From the NCBI GenBank assembly GCA_934098515.1, contig CAKOOK010000005.1, positions 18,931 through 82,930 of the forward strand: 64,000 nucleotides of DNA, given 5' to 3'. The notes beneath the pieces are model-generated. The model was not told where the DNA came from, did no database searches, and worked only from the letters and a program-made list of their open reading frames with translations. The translations under genes were made by a program, and so were the position numbers. Each line of letters starts with the position of its first letter. Position 1 is the first letter of the stretch. Below, piece by piece: positions 37,484 through 46,213 of this stretch. This stretch comes from an uncultured Bacilli bacterium. Its GTDB lineage: Bacteria; Bacillota_I; Bacilli_A; RF39; UBA660.

Positions 37484-40295
37484 TAATGAATTTCAAAAAG
37501 TTGGCTTATATGAACATAATGCTGAAAGTTATAAAAAAATAAAAAGCGCATATGAAAGAGGTCAAAATGTTGCTGGCATCGTTCACGCTACTGGAACCGG
37601 TAAAACTTATAATGCTTTAGAGCTCGCTTATGATAATAAAGATAAGAAAATCATCTATGTTGTTCCTTCAAGCGGCATAACCGAACACATTAAAAAAATA
37701 ATTGAAGATAACCCCAATTTAGATCTTGAAAAAGATTTTCCTAATTTAGAATTTAGAACTTATCAAAGTTTTATATCTCTAAGCAAAGAAGAAATTCAAA
37801 ACATTCAATGTGATCTCTTAATCCTAGATGAATTTCATCATATTGGTGCTCCAGTTTGGGGTGCAAGAATAAATACCATGATTGAAACCCATCCAAACAT
37901 GAAAATATTTGGAATGACTGCTTATACCATAAGAGATCGTGGAACTTCATATGAAAAAGATATGGCTGCAGATGATTCTGATGAATTATTTTCCAATAAA
38001 ATCGAAAGCAGATATGACTTATGTGATGCCATGATAGATGGTATTCTACCTAAACCTATTTATAAAAGCGCATATATAAACTTAATGGGCACTGAAAGTA
38101 AATTAGAAGAAAAAGTACAAAAATTAAGTGCATCATCTAGTGAATACCAAGAATATATGGAAATCTTATCAAATGTCAAAAAAAGAATCCATGAAGCTCC
38201 AAGTATTCCTGACATTTTAAGAAAAAACATTAAACCTAACGGAAAATATATTTATTTTTGTCCACCATGCTCTGAAGACGGAACAAACGATATTGAGACA
38301 ATTAAAAAACAAGCAATAGAATGGTTTAAACAATTTGTAAAAGAAGAAGATATAGTTATTTACACATCAACTAGTGAAATGGGAGAATATGGTAAACTTA
38401 ATAGAGATGCTTTTTATAAAGACGTTACCATAGAAGGTGAAAAGGTAAATAATAAACTTCGTATAATGTTTGCTATAAATCAGTACAATGAAGGCATACA
38501 TGCTCCAAATATAGATGGTGTAATAATGGGACGTGGAACATCATCAGACATTGTATATTTTGAACAATTAGGGAGAGCTCTATCAGTACGTGGTAATACC
38601 AAAGAAACATTTGAAGAATTAGAAACACATTCATTAGAAGAACTAACTAATATGTGCAAATCTAGAGATATCCCACTTAAGGAAAACCAAACAAAAGAAG
38701 AATTAATTGAAAAATTAATCGCACCAGTAGTAATAGATTTAACTAATAATTATGAGTTTATTAAAGAATTAGAAAATAACTTAAAAAATAGAATTAAATC
38801 TTTACAAAGTAATAAAGCAAATGGTCACAGAGTAATAAAAATTAAAGATGCAACATTTGATATAGAAATAGTAAATCAAGACTTATTTGAAATGTTAAGA
38901 TATGTAAGTGATAGATTAACAAGTACTTGGGAAGATCATTATAAGCTTGCAAAAGCCTACTTTGAACATCATGGAGATTTGCTTATTCCAGCAACGTTTG
39001 CAACAAGTGATGGATATACATTTGATGAAAATGGGGTAAAACTTGGAAGCTGGCTATTTAGACAAAGAAACTCATTTAATAAATTAACCAGTGAGCAGAA
39101 AGAATTATTAACGAGTATAGACTTTACGTCTAGTGTATATGATGATAGATGGTTAAAAAATTATGAAATTGTAAGAGCTTATTATGAACATTATGGAAAT
39201 CTGCGTATACCAGTAAAATTTAGAACTAAAAATGGTATTACTCATGATGAAAATGGAGTGCGTATTAGAAATTGGGTAAATTATCAAAGAATGTATTTTT
39301 CTAAATTAACTGAAAAGCAGCAACAGTTAGTAACAAGCATGGGTTTAGTACTTACTACTCGTAAGGTTCACTCTTGGGAAGAAAATTATAAGTTAGCAAA
39401 GATTTATTATGAGCATTATGGAGATTTGCTTATTCCGGTAAAATTTAAAACAAGTGATGGTTATACATATGATGAAAATGGAATAAAACTTGGAACTTGG
39501 ATGAGAGAACAAAGATATTCGTTTTCTAAATTATCACCAGAAAAACAAGAATTATTAAAAAGCATTGGTTTTGTACTTAATACTCGTAAAGAAGGATGGC
39601 TAAGAAATTATGAACTTGTAAAAATGTATTATGAGCATCATGGAAATTTAAATATTCCTCAAAAATTTACAACTAAAAATGGCTTTACTTATGATGAAGA
39701 TGGAGTGCATATTGGATATTGGTTAGGTAATCAAAAAAATCAATTTTCAAACTTACCTAAAGAAAAACAGCATTTATTAAAAAAGATAGGTTTAGTTAAT
39801 ACACGTAATGAACAATGGCTAAGAAATTATGAACTTGCAAAAATATATTATGAGTATTATGGTGATGTGCATATGCTATCAAAATTTAAAACTAGTGATG
39901 GCATTACTTATGATAAAAATGGTGTGCAGCTTGGCCGTTGGCTAAGCTATCAAATAAAAACATGTGATCCAGATAGTGAACACGGAAGGTTATTAAGTGA
40001 GCTTGGTGTAACTTTTAATGTCAAAAAGACAAATCAAGAAATAATGGATATTTGTGCATCAAACAATATAGATACTAAACTAAATAAAACTATTCTTACG
40101 CATATCTCACTAGAAGAACTAACATCTAAAATAGAATTCTTAAAAGAACATAATTTATCATTAACTTTAGATGATGGAAAGCTTTCAGAAATATTTTCTC
40201 TAAGCAACAAAGATATGCAAGAAAAATATGGTATCTCTTTAGAAGAACTAGTTAGTAAATATAGTCTAAAGGTATCTAAAACAAAAGGAGTCTAA
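37476..40295 (+). CDS. SF2 helicase with five helicase-associated (HA) repeats and a SAP-like end
   Basis: The protein (939 residues from ATG 37476) has a type III restriction-like DEAD/DEAH core: HATGTGKT (Walker A, near 40), LILDEFHHIG (near 118), GMTAYTIRD, and QLGRALS (near 366). A SAP-like helix pair follows (EELTNMCKSRDIPLKENQTKEELIE). Five repeats of about 70 residues (485-845) share a W..NYELAK.YYEHYG pattern, then DENGV.LG.W and QR..F. A second SAP-like segment ends the protein. HA repeats probably bind nucleic acid. The role may be defence or element maintenance. Confidence 0.85.
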   Translation: MTSNEFQKVGLYEHNAESYKKIKSAYERGQNVAGIVHATGTGKTYNALELAYDNKDKKIIYVVPSSGITEHIKKIIEDNPNLDLEKDFPNLEFRTYQSFISLSKEEIQNIQCDLLILDEFHHIGAPVWGARINTMIETHPNMKIFGMTAYTIRDRGTSYEKDMAADDSDELFSNKIESRYDLCDAMIDGILPKPIYKSAYINLMGTESKLEEKVQKLSASSSEYQEYMEILSNVKKRIHEAPSIPDILRKNIKPNGKYIYFCPPCSEDGTNDIETIKKQAIEWFKQFVKEEDIVIYTSTSEMGEYGKLNRDAFYKDVTIEGEKVNNKLRIMFAINQYNEGIHAPNIDGVIMGRGTSSDIVYFEQLGRALSVRGNTKETFEELETHSLEELTNMCKSRDIPLKENQTKEELIEKLIAPVVIDLTNNYEFIKELENNLKNRIKSLQSNKANGHRVIKIKDATFDIEIVNQDLFEMLRYVSDRLTSTWEDHYKLAKAYFEHHGDLLIPATFATSDGYTFDENGVKLGSWLFRQRNSFNKLTSEQKELLTSIDFTSSVYDDRWLKNYEIVRAYYEHYGNLRIPVKFRTKNGITHDENGVRIRNWVNYQRMYFSKLTEKQQQLVTSMGLVLTTRKVHSWEENYKLAKIYYEHYGDLLIPVKFKTSDGYTYDENGIKLGTWMREQRYSFSKLSPEKQELLKSIGFVLNTRKEGWLRNYELVKMYYEHHGNLNIPQKFTTKNGFTYDEDGVHIGYWLGNQKNQFSNLPKEKQHLLKKIGLVNTRNEQWLRNYELAKIYYEYYGDVHMLSKFKTSDGITYDKNGVQLGRWLSYQIKTCDPDSEHGRLLSELGVTFNVKKTNQEIMDICASNNIDTKLNKTILTHISLEELTSKIEFLKEHNLSLTLDDGKLSEIFSLSNKDMQEKYGISLEELVSKYSLKVSKTKGV

Positions 40296-40296
40296 T

Positions 40297-40611
40297 ATGA
40301 TTTTTGATAAATATTTAAATCCAACATATCTAAATATACTTTATACTAACTATGATGAAAACTACTTATTATCTATAGATGAAGATAACTTTAAAGATGT
40401 TTATATGCTATTAAAAGAAGAGGGCTTTTATTTTATAGATGATATAATTTTAAATTATTTAGAATTATTTCAAATAGATGTAGAATTCGTAAGAAAGGCA
40501 TTAACCGAAATTAAAGAAATAATAGGAGAGGACTACATAAGGAAAATAGGTACTAATATGACTCTTATTGATAAAATAATTACTCTCGCTTATGCATGTA
40601 GCATTAATTAA
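40297..40611 (+). CDS. Uncharacterised small protein after the helicase
   Basis: The 104-residue product is acidic and has no known motif. It begins MIFDKYLNPTYLNILYTNYD and has a helical end. It follows the helicase by one base behind aaaaggag, so it belongs to the same operon of three genes with the 88-residue protein and the helicase. Confidence 0.6.
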   Translation: MIFDKYLNPTYLNILYTNYDENYLLSIDEDNFKDVYMLLKEEGFYFIDDIILNYLELFQIDVEFVRKALTEIKEIIGEDYIRKIGTNMTLIDKIITLAYACSIN

Positions 40612-40668
40612 TTCTAGACTTCAAAATAATTATGTTATAAAATCGTTACGTGAGGTATATGATTATAT

Positions 40669-41133
40669 ATGGATAGTAATATAGATAATAAATGAAAGAG
40701 ACTTAAATTATACTATGGACTTCTTTTAATAGTCCTAGTAGTAATTGGAGTCTCTTTTACATATTTTAGACTAACTAAATCTCAGACAAATAGTAATGTT
40801 ATTGGTACTAGGACTTGTTTAGATACTACATTAACTGAAGAAACTAGTGAAATAACATTAGCTGGTTCAAGTGGAAATGGTTCTCATAATCATTCAACTT
40901 ACTTGCAAGAAAATGCTGGAGAAAATTGGTGGTGGACTCTGTCGCCTGATGTTTTTTATGCTTATTCAAAAGGAGGCGGCAGTGCTAGTATTTTTGATGT
41001 GCGTTCTGGTGGTACGGGAAGTTTAGGAGCTAATGGAGTTAGTAATGCTATTCATCCAGCAATTAGCTTAGTCTCAGATATCACAATTTCTGGTGGTTCT
41101 GGCACTTCAGAAGATCCTTACGTAGTTAATTAA
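40669..41133 (+). pseudogene. Decayed relative of the DGR target (nonsense codon and internal deletion)
   Basis: The frame starts at ATG 40669, has TGA at codon 9, and then reads through a signal anchor (LYYGLLLIVLVVIGVSFTYF) and a remnant TasA-like start (TRTCLDTTLTEE). It jumps directly to a C-terminal domain like that of the 11195 target: NWWWTLSP near 40921 and a late IHPAISL. The middle 300 or so residues are missing. Its C-terminal part lacks the NNC codon signature, so it is not a current mutagenesis site. Confidence 0.65.
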
Positions 41134-41145
41134 ATTAAAACAATT

Positions 41146-41171
41146 AAAATCACGATTATTCGTGATTTTTT
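41146..41171 (+). terminator. Terminator after the decayed target
   Basis: AATCACGA/TCGTGATT with a four-base loop, then TTTTTT. The arm sequence equals that of the yqeY terminator. Confidence 0.7.
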
Positions 41172-41193
41172 GCATATACTATATAATAATTGC

Positions 41194-41239
41194 TTGACAA
41201 TTACACTGAAAAGTGATAAAATTTCAGTGTAATTGTCAA
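41194..41239 (+). promoter_or_regulatory. Palindromic promoter-operator of the AbiEi/AbiEii operon
   Basis: A perfect 18-bp inverted repeat (TTGACAATTACACTGAAA at 41194-41211 and its complement at 41222-41239) encloses a consensus promoter. TTGACA (41194-41199) is the start of the left arm, and TAAAAT (41217-41222) lies 17 bp further. AbiEi proteins repress their own operon at inverted repeats. This is the likely operator. Confidence 0.85.
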
Positions 41240-41259
41240 ATAAAGAAAAGGGGGATATT

Positions 41260-42114
41260 ATGAGTAAAAAGGATAATATTAAATATGATGTTGATAAATT
41301 TGTCATTGTAAATTATGTTGATGCAATTAATTCAATTGAAGAAAGCATGACTCAGATTAAAAAGATATTAAATAAATATAAAGAAGAAAATACTGTAAGT
41401 GATGAGTATTTTTATAGTTTTTATAAATTTAAAAAAGATACATACAAAGAACAATTAAGAAATATTATTCGGATGGTTGAAGAGGTACATGATATTACAG
41501 AAAAATATTATAAAAAGCAAAAAGAAAAAGAAATATACATCAATATTATAATTGAGATGATGAAGAAAAATAATGGTATTATTACTACAAGGATGATTGA
41601 ACCACTAAATATAAGCAGGCAATATCTTTCAATTATGGAAAATGAAAATATTATCGAGAGAATATCAAGAGGGATTTATCTTTATGTAGATGCTTTCGAA
41701 GATAGTTATTTTACTTTCCAGCAAAAATATAAAAAGACAATCTTTTCTCATATGAATGCACTTTATTTTTATGGCATGACTGAAGAGTTTCCGTATAACT
41801 ATACCGTAACGGTACCTTATAAATATCACATGAGTTCAGTAAATGAAAAGTGTAATGTTTTTTATGTAGATGAAGATATTTACAATCTTGGAGTAGTTGA
41901 GGTAGAAACTCCAAGTGGAAATAAAGTTAAAACTTATGATAAGGAAAGGTGTATATGTGATATCATAAGATCTCAAGGAAGAATGGATCCTGAGCAAGTA
42001 AAGAAAACCATAAAATTATATATAGAAAGTGATGATAAGAATCTACTAAAACTTTATGAATATTCAAAAAAGATGAAGATAAATAAAAAAGTAATGCAGA
42101 TGATAGGGAGTTAA
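41260..42114 (+). CDS. AbiEi-type antitoxin with N-terminal helical extension
   Basis: The protein (284 residues from ATG 41260) has a helical extension of about 85 residues, then a winged helix (NNGIITTRMIEPLNISRQYL, ending in SRGIYLYVD). The AbiEi body follows (YKKTIFSHMNALYFYG, TVPYKYH, DKERCICDII). It would repress the operon and neutralise the AbiEii toxin. The start at 41260 has aaaaggggg in place. It lies four bases before the toxin gene. It shares the ERCICD box with the solitary AbiEi-like gene at 4112. Confidence 0.9.
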   Translation: MSKKDNIKYDVDKFVIVNYVDAINSIEESMTQIKKILNKYKEENTVSDEYFYSFYKFKKDTYKEQLRNIIRMVEEVHDITEKYYKKQKEKEIYINIIIEMMKKNNGIITTRMIEPLNISRQYLSIMENENIIERISRGIYLYVDAFEDSYFTFQQKYKKTIFSHMNALYFYGMTEEFPYNYTVTVPYKYHMSSVNEKCNVFYVDEDIYNLGVVEVETPSGNKVKTYDKERCICDIIRSQGRMDPEQVKKTIKLYIESDDKNLLKLYEYSKKMKINKKVMQMIGS

Positions 42115-42117
42115 TAT

Positions 42118-42807
42118 ATGAGTAGTAATTCAGCACAAGCAGTAAAGGATAAATTAAGAAACATTTCCAATGAAAAAAATATAAATTTTAACGTAGTATT
42201 AAAATTTTATATGTATGACAGATTTATTGAACGTTTAGCTAAAAGTAAGTATAGAGATAATTTTGTTTTAAAGGGTGGATTTTATTTGAGCAGTTTGTTT
42301 GGGATTGAAAATAGAAGTACAATCGATATTGATGCTGCCATAAGAAAAGCAAAATTTACTGAAGATAATCTTTTGGAAATGATTACTGAAATAATTAATG
42401 TTGATGTAGATGACAATGTAGTATTTAAAATTAATGAGACTTCTTCTATTCGTGATGAAGATGAATACGGAGGTTTAAGAGTAACAATTGATTTTCAACT
42501 AGAAAATGTTAAAGATAGGTTTCGCATCGATATTGCTACTGGTGATCCAATATATCCTAGACCAGATAGTTATAATTATAAATCATTGATTGAAAAGAAA
42601 ACTTACCAAGTATGGACGTATACCACGGAAACTGTTCTTGCTGAAAAACTAGAAACAATACTTAATAAGCTAGATACTAGTAGTAGAATGAAGGATTATT
42701 ATGATATTTATTTAATATATAAATTTAAATTTGCAGAATTAAATAAAGAAAACTTTATGATGGCGGTTAAAAAACATTTGAAAAAAGAAAATTTCAAGGT
42801 AGTTTAA
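42118..42807 (+). CDS. AbiEii-type nucleotidyltransferase toxin with a 3' frameshift
   Basis: The protein (229 residues) has the AbiEii nucleotidyltransferase pattern: DNFVLKGGFYLSSLFG near residue 43, STIDIDAAIRKAKFTE near 65, RVTIDFQLEN, and TVLAEKLETILNKLDTSSRMKDYYDIYL. The frame ends early at 42807. Downstream, to 42950, another frame encodes a typical AbiEii end (ILKEKWSNYARKNNYAREIEF). One A added to the run at 42781-42786 would join them. The toxin may thus be inactive or slip-regulated. Confidence 0.8.
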   Translation: MSSNSAQAVKDKLRNISNEKNINFNVVLKFYMYDRFIERLAKSKYRDNFVLKGGFYLSSLFGIENRSTIDIDAAIRKAKFTEDNLLEMITEIINVDVDDNVVFKINETSSIRDEDEYGGLRVTIDFQLENVKDRFRIDIATGDPIYPRPDSYNYKSLIEKKTYQVWTYTTETVLAEKLETILNKLDTSSRMKDYYDIYLIYKFKFAELNKENFMMAVKKHLKKENFKVV

Positions 42808-43006
42808 TTGGAAGTTTAAATGTTATTAAGCAAAGCAGTATTTTAAAAGAAAAATGGTCAAATTATGCCAGAAAAAATAACTATGCTAGGGAAATAGAAT
42901 TTGAAGAAATATTGGCGCTCTTAGAGGATTTTATTAATATATTAGTGTAATTTTTAGTATAATATTAAAGAATAAATGTCATCAGAAGATTTTTGCATTG
43001 TTAATT

Positions 43007-43031
43007 GATAGGTTTAGGCCTATCTTTTTTT
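43007..43031 (+). terminator. Terminator at the island's right end
   Basis: The stem GATAGG/CCTATC with a six-base loop and TTTTTTT. Confidence 0.7.
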
Positions 43032-43075
43032 GTCTATTAAAAGATGCTCTTTCATATAATTAAGTGGTGAATATT

Positions 43076-43309
43076 ATGCTAAATGTGATAGATAACGCTT
43101 TAAGGGATAAGAATTATTATGTTTGTTTGTATGATAATTGTGTTTATATTTATAATTATGAGGTGATTATTTCTTTTGGTAAGAGTTCTATTACTTTAAA
43201 GGCATGTGATAAGAAGATATGTATTAGTGGTACAGATTTAAAGATTAAGAAGTTAATGACTAGAGAGTTACTTATTGAAGGAGATATTAAAAGTGTCAAA
43301 TATGAATAA
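43076..43309 (+). CDS. yqfC: YqfC-family sporulation protein
   Basis: The 77-residue product fits YqfC: short beta protein with YNYEVIISFGKSSITLKA and CDKKICISGTDLKIKKLM, then LLIEGDIKSV. It is always next to yqfD, as here. In Bacillus it is expressed under sigma-E, with unclear function. The ATG at 43076 is preferred over the GTG at 43064 by the GGTGAATAT ribosome site. Confidence 0.85.
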   Translation: MLNVIDNALRDKNYYVCLYDNCVYIYNYEVIISFGKSSITLKACDKKICISGTDLKIKKLMTRELLIEGDIKSVKYE

Positions 43310-44435
43310 GAGAATTTATTTAGAGGTAAGTAATGAACTTAATCGTTTTATAAAGAAGTGTATTGATAATAATATTAATTTGTATAATATAAGTTATAAG
43401 AAGGATAAGATGGTTGTTTTAATAGATGTTAAGGATTATCTTAAGATAAAGAGGCTTAATTATTATTCTAAGATTAGGGTAGTTAAGTATGATGGCTTAT
43501 TAAATATTAAAAAGATAATTAAAGATAATATGTTTTATATATCAGTTATTTTCTTATCTTTTATTTGGATGAATTTACTTACTAATTATATTGTAGATAT
43601 AGAGATTATTCATTCTAATAGTGGGATTAGACGTTTACTTAAGGATGAGCTTGATAAGAATAATGTTAAGAGGTTTAGTTTAGCGTATTCTTTTGAAGAG
43701 TTAGATAATATTACTAAAAAGATTTTAGCAGATAACAAGAATAATTTAGAGTGGGTTAGTATTAAGAAAGATGGCATGAAGTATATTGTTAGGGCTGAAG
43801 AGAGGATTATTAAAAGTGAAGAGGTAAGTGATAAGCCTAGAGATATAGTTGCTAGTAAGGATGCTTATATAACTAAAGTTATTGGTAGTAAGGGTAATGT
43901 GTTAGTAAGGCAAGGGGAATATGTTAAGAAAGGTACTGTGTTAATTTCGGGGAAAATTACTTTATATGAAGATGTTAAAGGAGTTACTAGTGCTAGTGGT
44001 AGTGTTTATGGTAATGTGTGGTATGAGAGTGTAGTAGAGATACCTAAAGAGATTTCTAGTGAGAAGTTAACTGGCAAGAAAAGATATAATCTTAATGTAG
44101 GTAATAAGATTCTTTTAAGAAATAAATATCAAAATTTTAGACAGAAGAATATTAAAGAGATTAAAATATTTGGTCTTAAGATTAAATTTTATAGGGAAGA
44201 AGAAGTAGAGATAATTAAGACTAAAACGGATGATGAATATGCTTTAAGACGTTTAAAAGAGGAGTTTGATAAAAAACTTAATGGAAAAGGTGCGATTACT
44301 TATCAAAAAGTTTTGAAAAAAGAGGAAAATAATAGTACAATTAAGTATAGAGTATTTATTATTACAAATGAATTAATTAATGCATACTCTTACTTTGAGG
44401 AAAGTGATATAAATGATACCAACCAAAGCAATTAA
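43293..44435 (+). CDS. yqfD: YqfD-family sporulation protein
   Basis: The 380-residue product has one membrane segment near residues 80-100 (MFYISVIFLSFIWMNLLTNYIV). The YqfD beta-rich exterior follows (IHSNSGIRRLLKDEL, EWVSIKKDGMKYIVRAEER, GNVLVRQGEYVKKGTVLISG). It is needed for a later stage of sporulation in Bacillus. The GTG start at 43293 has ggagat at the right distance. The next conserved gene, phoH, is replaced by a vanZ-like gene. Confidence 0.9.
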   Translation: MSNMNKRIYLEVSNELNRFIKKCIDNNINLYNISYKKDKMVVLIDVKDYLKIKRLNYYSKIRVVKYDGLLNIKKIIKDNMFYISVIFLSFIWMNLLTNYIVDIEIIHSNSGIRRLLKDELDKNNVKRFSLAYSFEELDNITKKILADNKNNLEWVSIKKDGMKYIVRAEERIIKSEEVSDKPRDIVASKDAYITKVIGSKGNVLVRQGEYVKKGTVLISGKITLYEDVKGVTSASGSVYGNVWYESVVEIPKEISSEKLTGKKRYNLNVGNKILLRNKYQNFRQKNIKEIKIFGLKIKFYREEEVEIIKTKTDDEYALRRLKEEFDKKLNGKGAITYQKVLKKEENNSTIKYRVFIITNELINAYSYFEESDINDTNQSN

Positions 44436-45024
44436 TTTACTTATAGAGTTATGGCCAATGCTAGTGTTATTTTTAATAGTTTTAATAACGTTACGTTTAG
44501 TGTATTTGAAAGTTAATCATAAGAGGTTTGTTTTGTATAAAGAACTTTTATCTTTATCATTTATTATTTATATTTTATTATTGTTTGAACTTGTAACAAG
44601 TACTGATTTTGAGTCTTATTCAAATAATTTTATACCTTTTAAAGAAATGTTTAGATATAGTTTAACTAGTAAGTTATTTTATCGTAATGTGATTGGTAAT
44701 ATTTTATTGTTTGTACCATTTGGTTATTTTGTAAGTTATTATTGTAAGCTTCCGAGTGTTAAATATAATTTGCTTATAACGGTTATTACGAGTACAAGTA
44801 TTGAAACTATTCAGTCAGCTATAGGTAGAAGTTTTGATATAGATGATATTATTTTAAATGTTATTGGTGGAGTTTGCGGATATGTTATCTTTCTTATAAC
44901 AAAGAAGTTACTTAGAAAGTATCCTGATGCTTTAAAGAATAATTTATTACTTAATTTGTTGTGTATAATAACTATTTTGGTTTTAGTGGTGATAATATTA
45001 AATTTATATGGAGTTAGATTATGA
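44413..45024 (+). CDS. VanZ-family membrane protein
   Basis: The 203-residue protein has about five membrane segments and the VanZ core: NFIPFKEMF, NVIGNILLFVPFGYFVSYY and IETIQSAIGRSFDIDDIILNVIGG. VanZ proteins affect glycopeptide tolerance or lipids and have unknown biochemistry. It overlaps yqfD by 23 bp and ybeY by four, so it is fully built into the operon in the place of phoH. Confidence 0.88.
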   Translation: MIPTKAINLLIELWPMLVLFLIVLITLRLVYLKVNHKRFVLYKELLSLSFIIYILLLFELVTSTDFESYSNNFIPFKEMFRYSLTSKLFYRNVIGNILLFVPFGYFVSYYCKLPSVKYNLLITVITSTSIETIQSAIGRSFDIDDIILNVIGGVCGYVIFLITKKLLRKYPDALKNNLLLNLLCIITILVLVVIILNLYGVRL

Positions 45025-45461
45025 ATGATATAGAAATAACTGATAAATATGGATATGGTGATTATGATTATTTAATAGATGTGCTTAATTATACTTTAGA
45101 GAAGTTACATATAGATGAGGCATGTGCTAGTGTTATTTTAACTGATGATGAAGAAGTTCATTATTTAAATAAGACATATCGTGGTATTGATAGAACGACT
45201 GATGTTTTGAGTTTTGCTTTAAATGATGGTGGGACTTTTCCTGGACCAGTTAATATTTTAGGGGATATTTATATAAGTATACCTAAGATGAAGGAACAAG
45301 CGATAGAGTATGGACATAGTGAAAAAAGGGAGCTATCTTTTTTAGGGGTTCATGGACTATTACATTTACTAGGATATGATCATACTTTGGGAGAAAAGGA
45401 AGAAAAGGAAATGTTTGATTTACAGAAGGAGATTTTAAATGAAAAAGGCATTCTCTCTTAA
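45021..45461 (+). CDS. ybeY: Endoribonuclease YbeY
   Basis: The 146-residue protein has the zinc site HGLLHLLGYDH near residue 110, and the fold-marking LNKTYRGIDRTTDVLSFAL near 50. YbeY matures 16S rRNA 3' ends. It overlaps vanZ and dgkA, as is usual for this operon. Length is normal. Confidence 0.96.
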   Translation: MNDIEITDKYGYGDYDYLIDVLNYTLEKLHIDEACASVILTDDEEVHYLNKTYRGIDRTTDVLSFALNDGGTFPGPVNILGDIYISIPKMKEQAIEYGHSEKRELSFLGVHGLLHLLGYDHTLGEKEEKEMFDLQKEILNEKGILS

Positions 45462-45819
45462 GAGACTTAGTAGTGCATTTAAGTATGCGTTTAAGGGTTT
45501 TGGTAAGGTTTATAAGAATGAAGATAATATGAAGGTACATGTTGTTGTAGCGGTACTTGTGGTGTTATGTGGTTTTTTATTTAAAGTTAGTACTTTAGAG
45601 TGGGTTATTTTAATATTTGCGATTGGTCTTGTTATTGGGGCGGAGGTGCTTAATACTTGTATTGAAAATTTGGTTGATTTAGTTACTAAGGATTATAATA
45701 AGTATGCAGAGAATGCTAAAGATACTGCTGCTGCTCATACGCTTGTATTAAGTATTACGGCAGCTATAATTGGTCTTATTGTGTTTGTTCCAAAGTTAAT
45801 AGATATAATTGGAGGATAG
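45439..45819 (+). CDS. dgkA: Diacylglycerol/undecaprenol kinase DgkA
   Basis: The 126-residue membrane enzyme has three membrane helices and the signatures FKGFGKVYKNEDNMKVH, GAEVLNTCIENLVDLV and AKDTAAAHTLV. It phosphorylates undecaprenol or diacylglycerol in the membrane. It overlaps ybeY by 23 bp. Confidence 0.95.
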   Translation: MKKAFSLKRLSSAFKYAFKGFGKVYKNEDNMKVHVVVAVLVVLCGFLFKVSTLEWVILIFAIGLVIGAEVLNTCIENLVDLVTKDYNKYAENAKDTAAAHTLVLSITAAIIGLIVFVPKLIDIIGG

Positions 45820-45820
45820 A

Positions 45821-46213
45821 ATGTTTGAGAATCTTAAGTTAATAATTAAAAATGCATATACTCCTTATAGTAATTATAATGTTGCATGTATTCTAGTTAT
45901 GAATAATAATCAGGAGTTTATTGGGGTAAATGTGGAAAATGCTTCGTATAAGAATGGTTTATGTGCGGAGCAAGTTGCTTTTGCTTCAGCAATTGCCGAA
46001 GGTTATAAGAAGGAAGATTTTAAAGAGTTACATGTTGCTGGTAGTGGTAAAGAGATTTGCGCGCCATGTTTTTTATGTAGAGAGCTACTAGTGGAGTTTA
46101 TGGATGAAGATGCTAGTGTATTTTGTTATAATAATAAGGGAAAGTGTATAGAATATAAAGTTAAAGATTTATGTCCATATCCATTTGTATTGGAGGATAA
46201 TGATGATAAATGA
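45821..46213 (+). CDS. cdd: Cytidine deaminase
   Basis: The enzyme (130 residues from ATG 45821) has zinc ligands Cys48 and catalytic Glu50 in CAEQ, then Cys83 and Cys86 in PCFLC, the normal set for the Bacillus-type tetramer. It deaminates cytidine and deoxycytidine in pyrimidine salvage. The start at 45809 is in the dgkA stop region. It overlaps the next, related gene by 11 bp. Confidence 0.94.
   Translation: MFENLKLIIKNAYTPYSNYNVACILVMNNNQEFIGVNVENASYKNGLCAEQVAFASAIAEGYKKEDFKELHVAGSGKEICAPCFLCRELLVEFMDEDASVFCYNNKGKCIEYKVKDLCPYPFVLEDNDDK

Noticed and set aside
38931..40010. CRISPR-like or tandem DNA repeat array
   Set aside because: The 200-bp periodicity comes from HA protein repeats in a coding frame, not from identical DNA repeats with spacers. 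No CRISPR array was seen in the window.
40693..40695. TGA read as tryptophan (Mollicute code)
   Set aside because: TGA ends many genes at tight overlaps elsewhere (for example 17024-17026 and 32677-32679), and Trp is always TGG in conserved proteins, so TGA here is a real stop.
45283..45540. Minus-strand frame over ybeY/dgkA
   Set aside because: Shadow of two well-supported overlapping genes.
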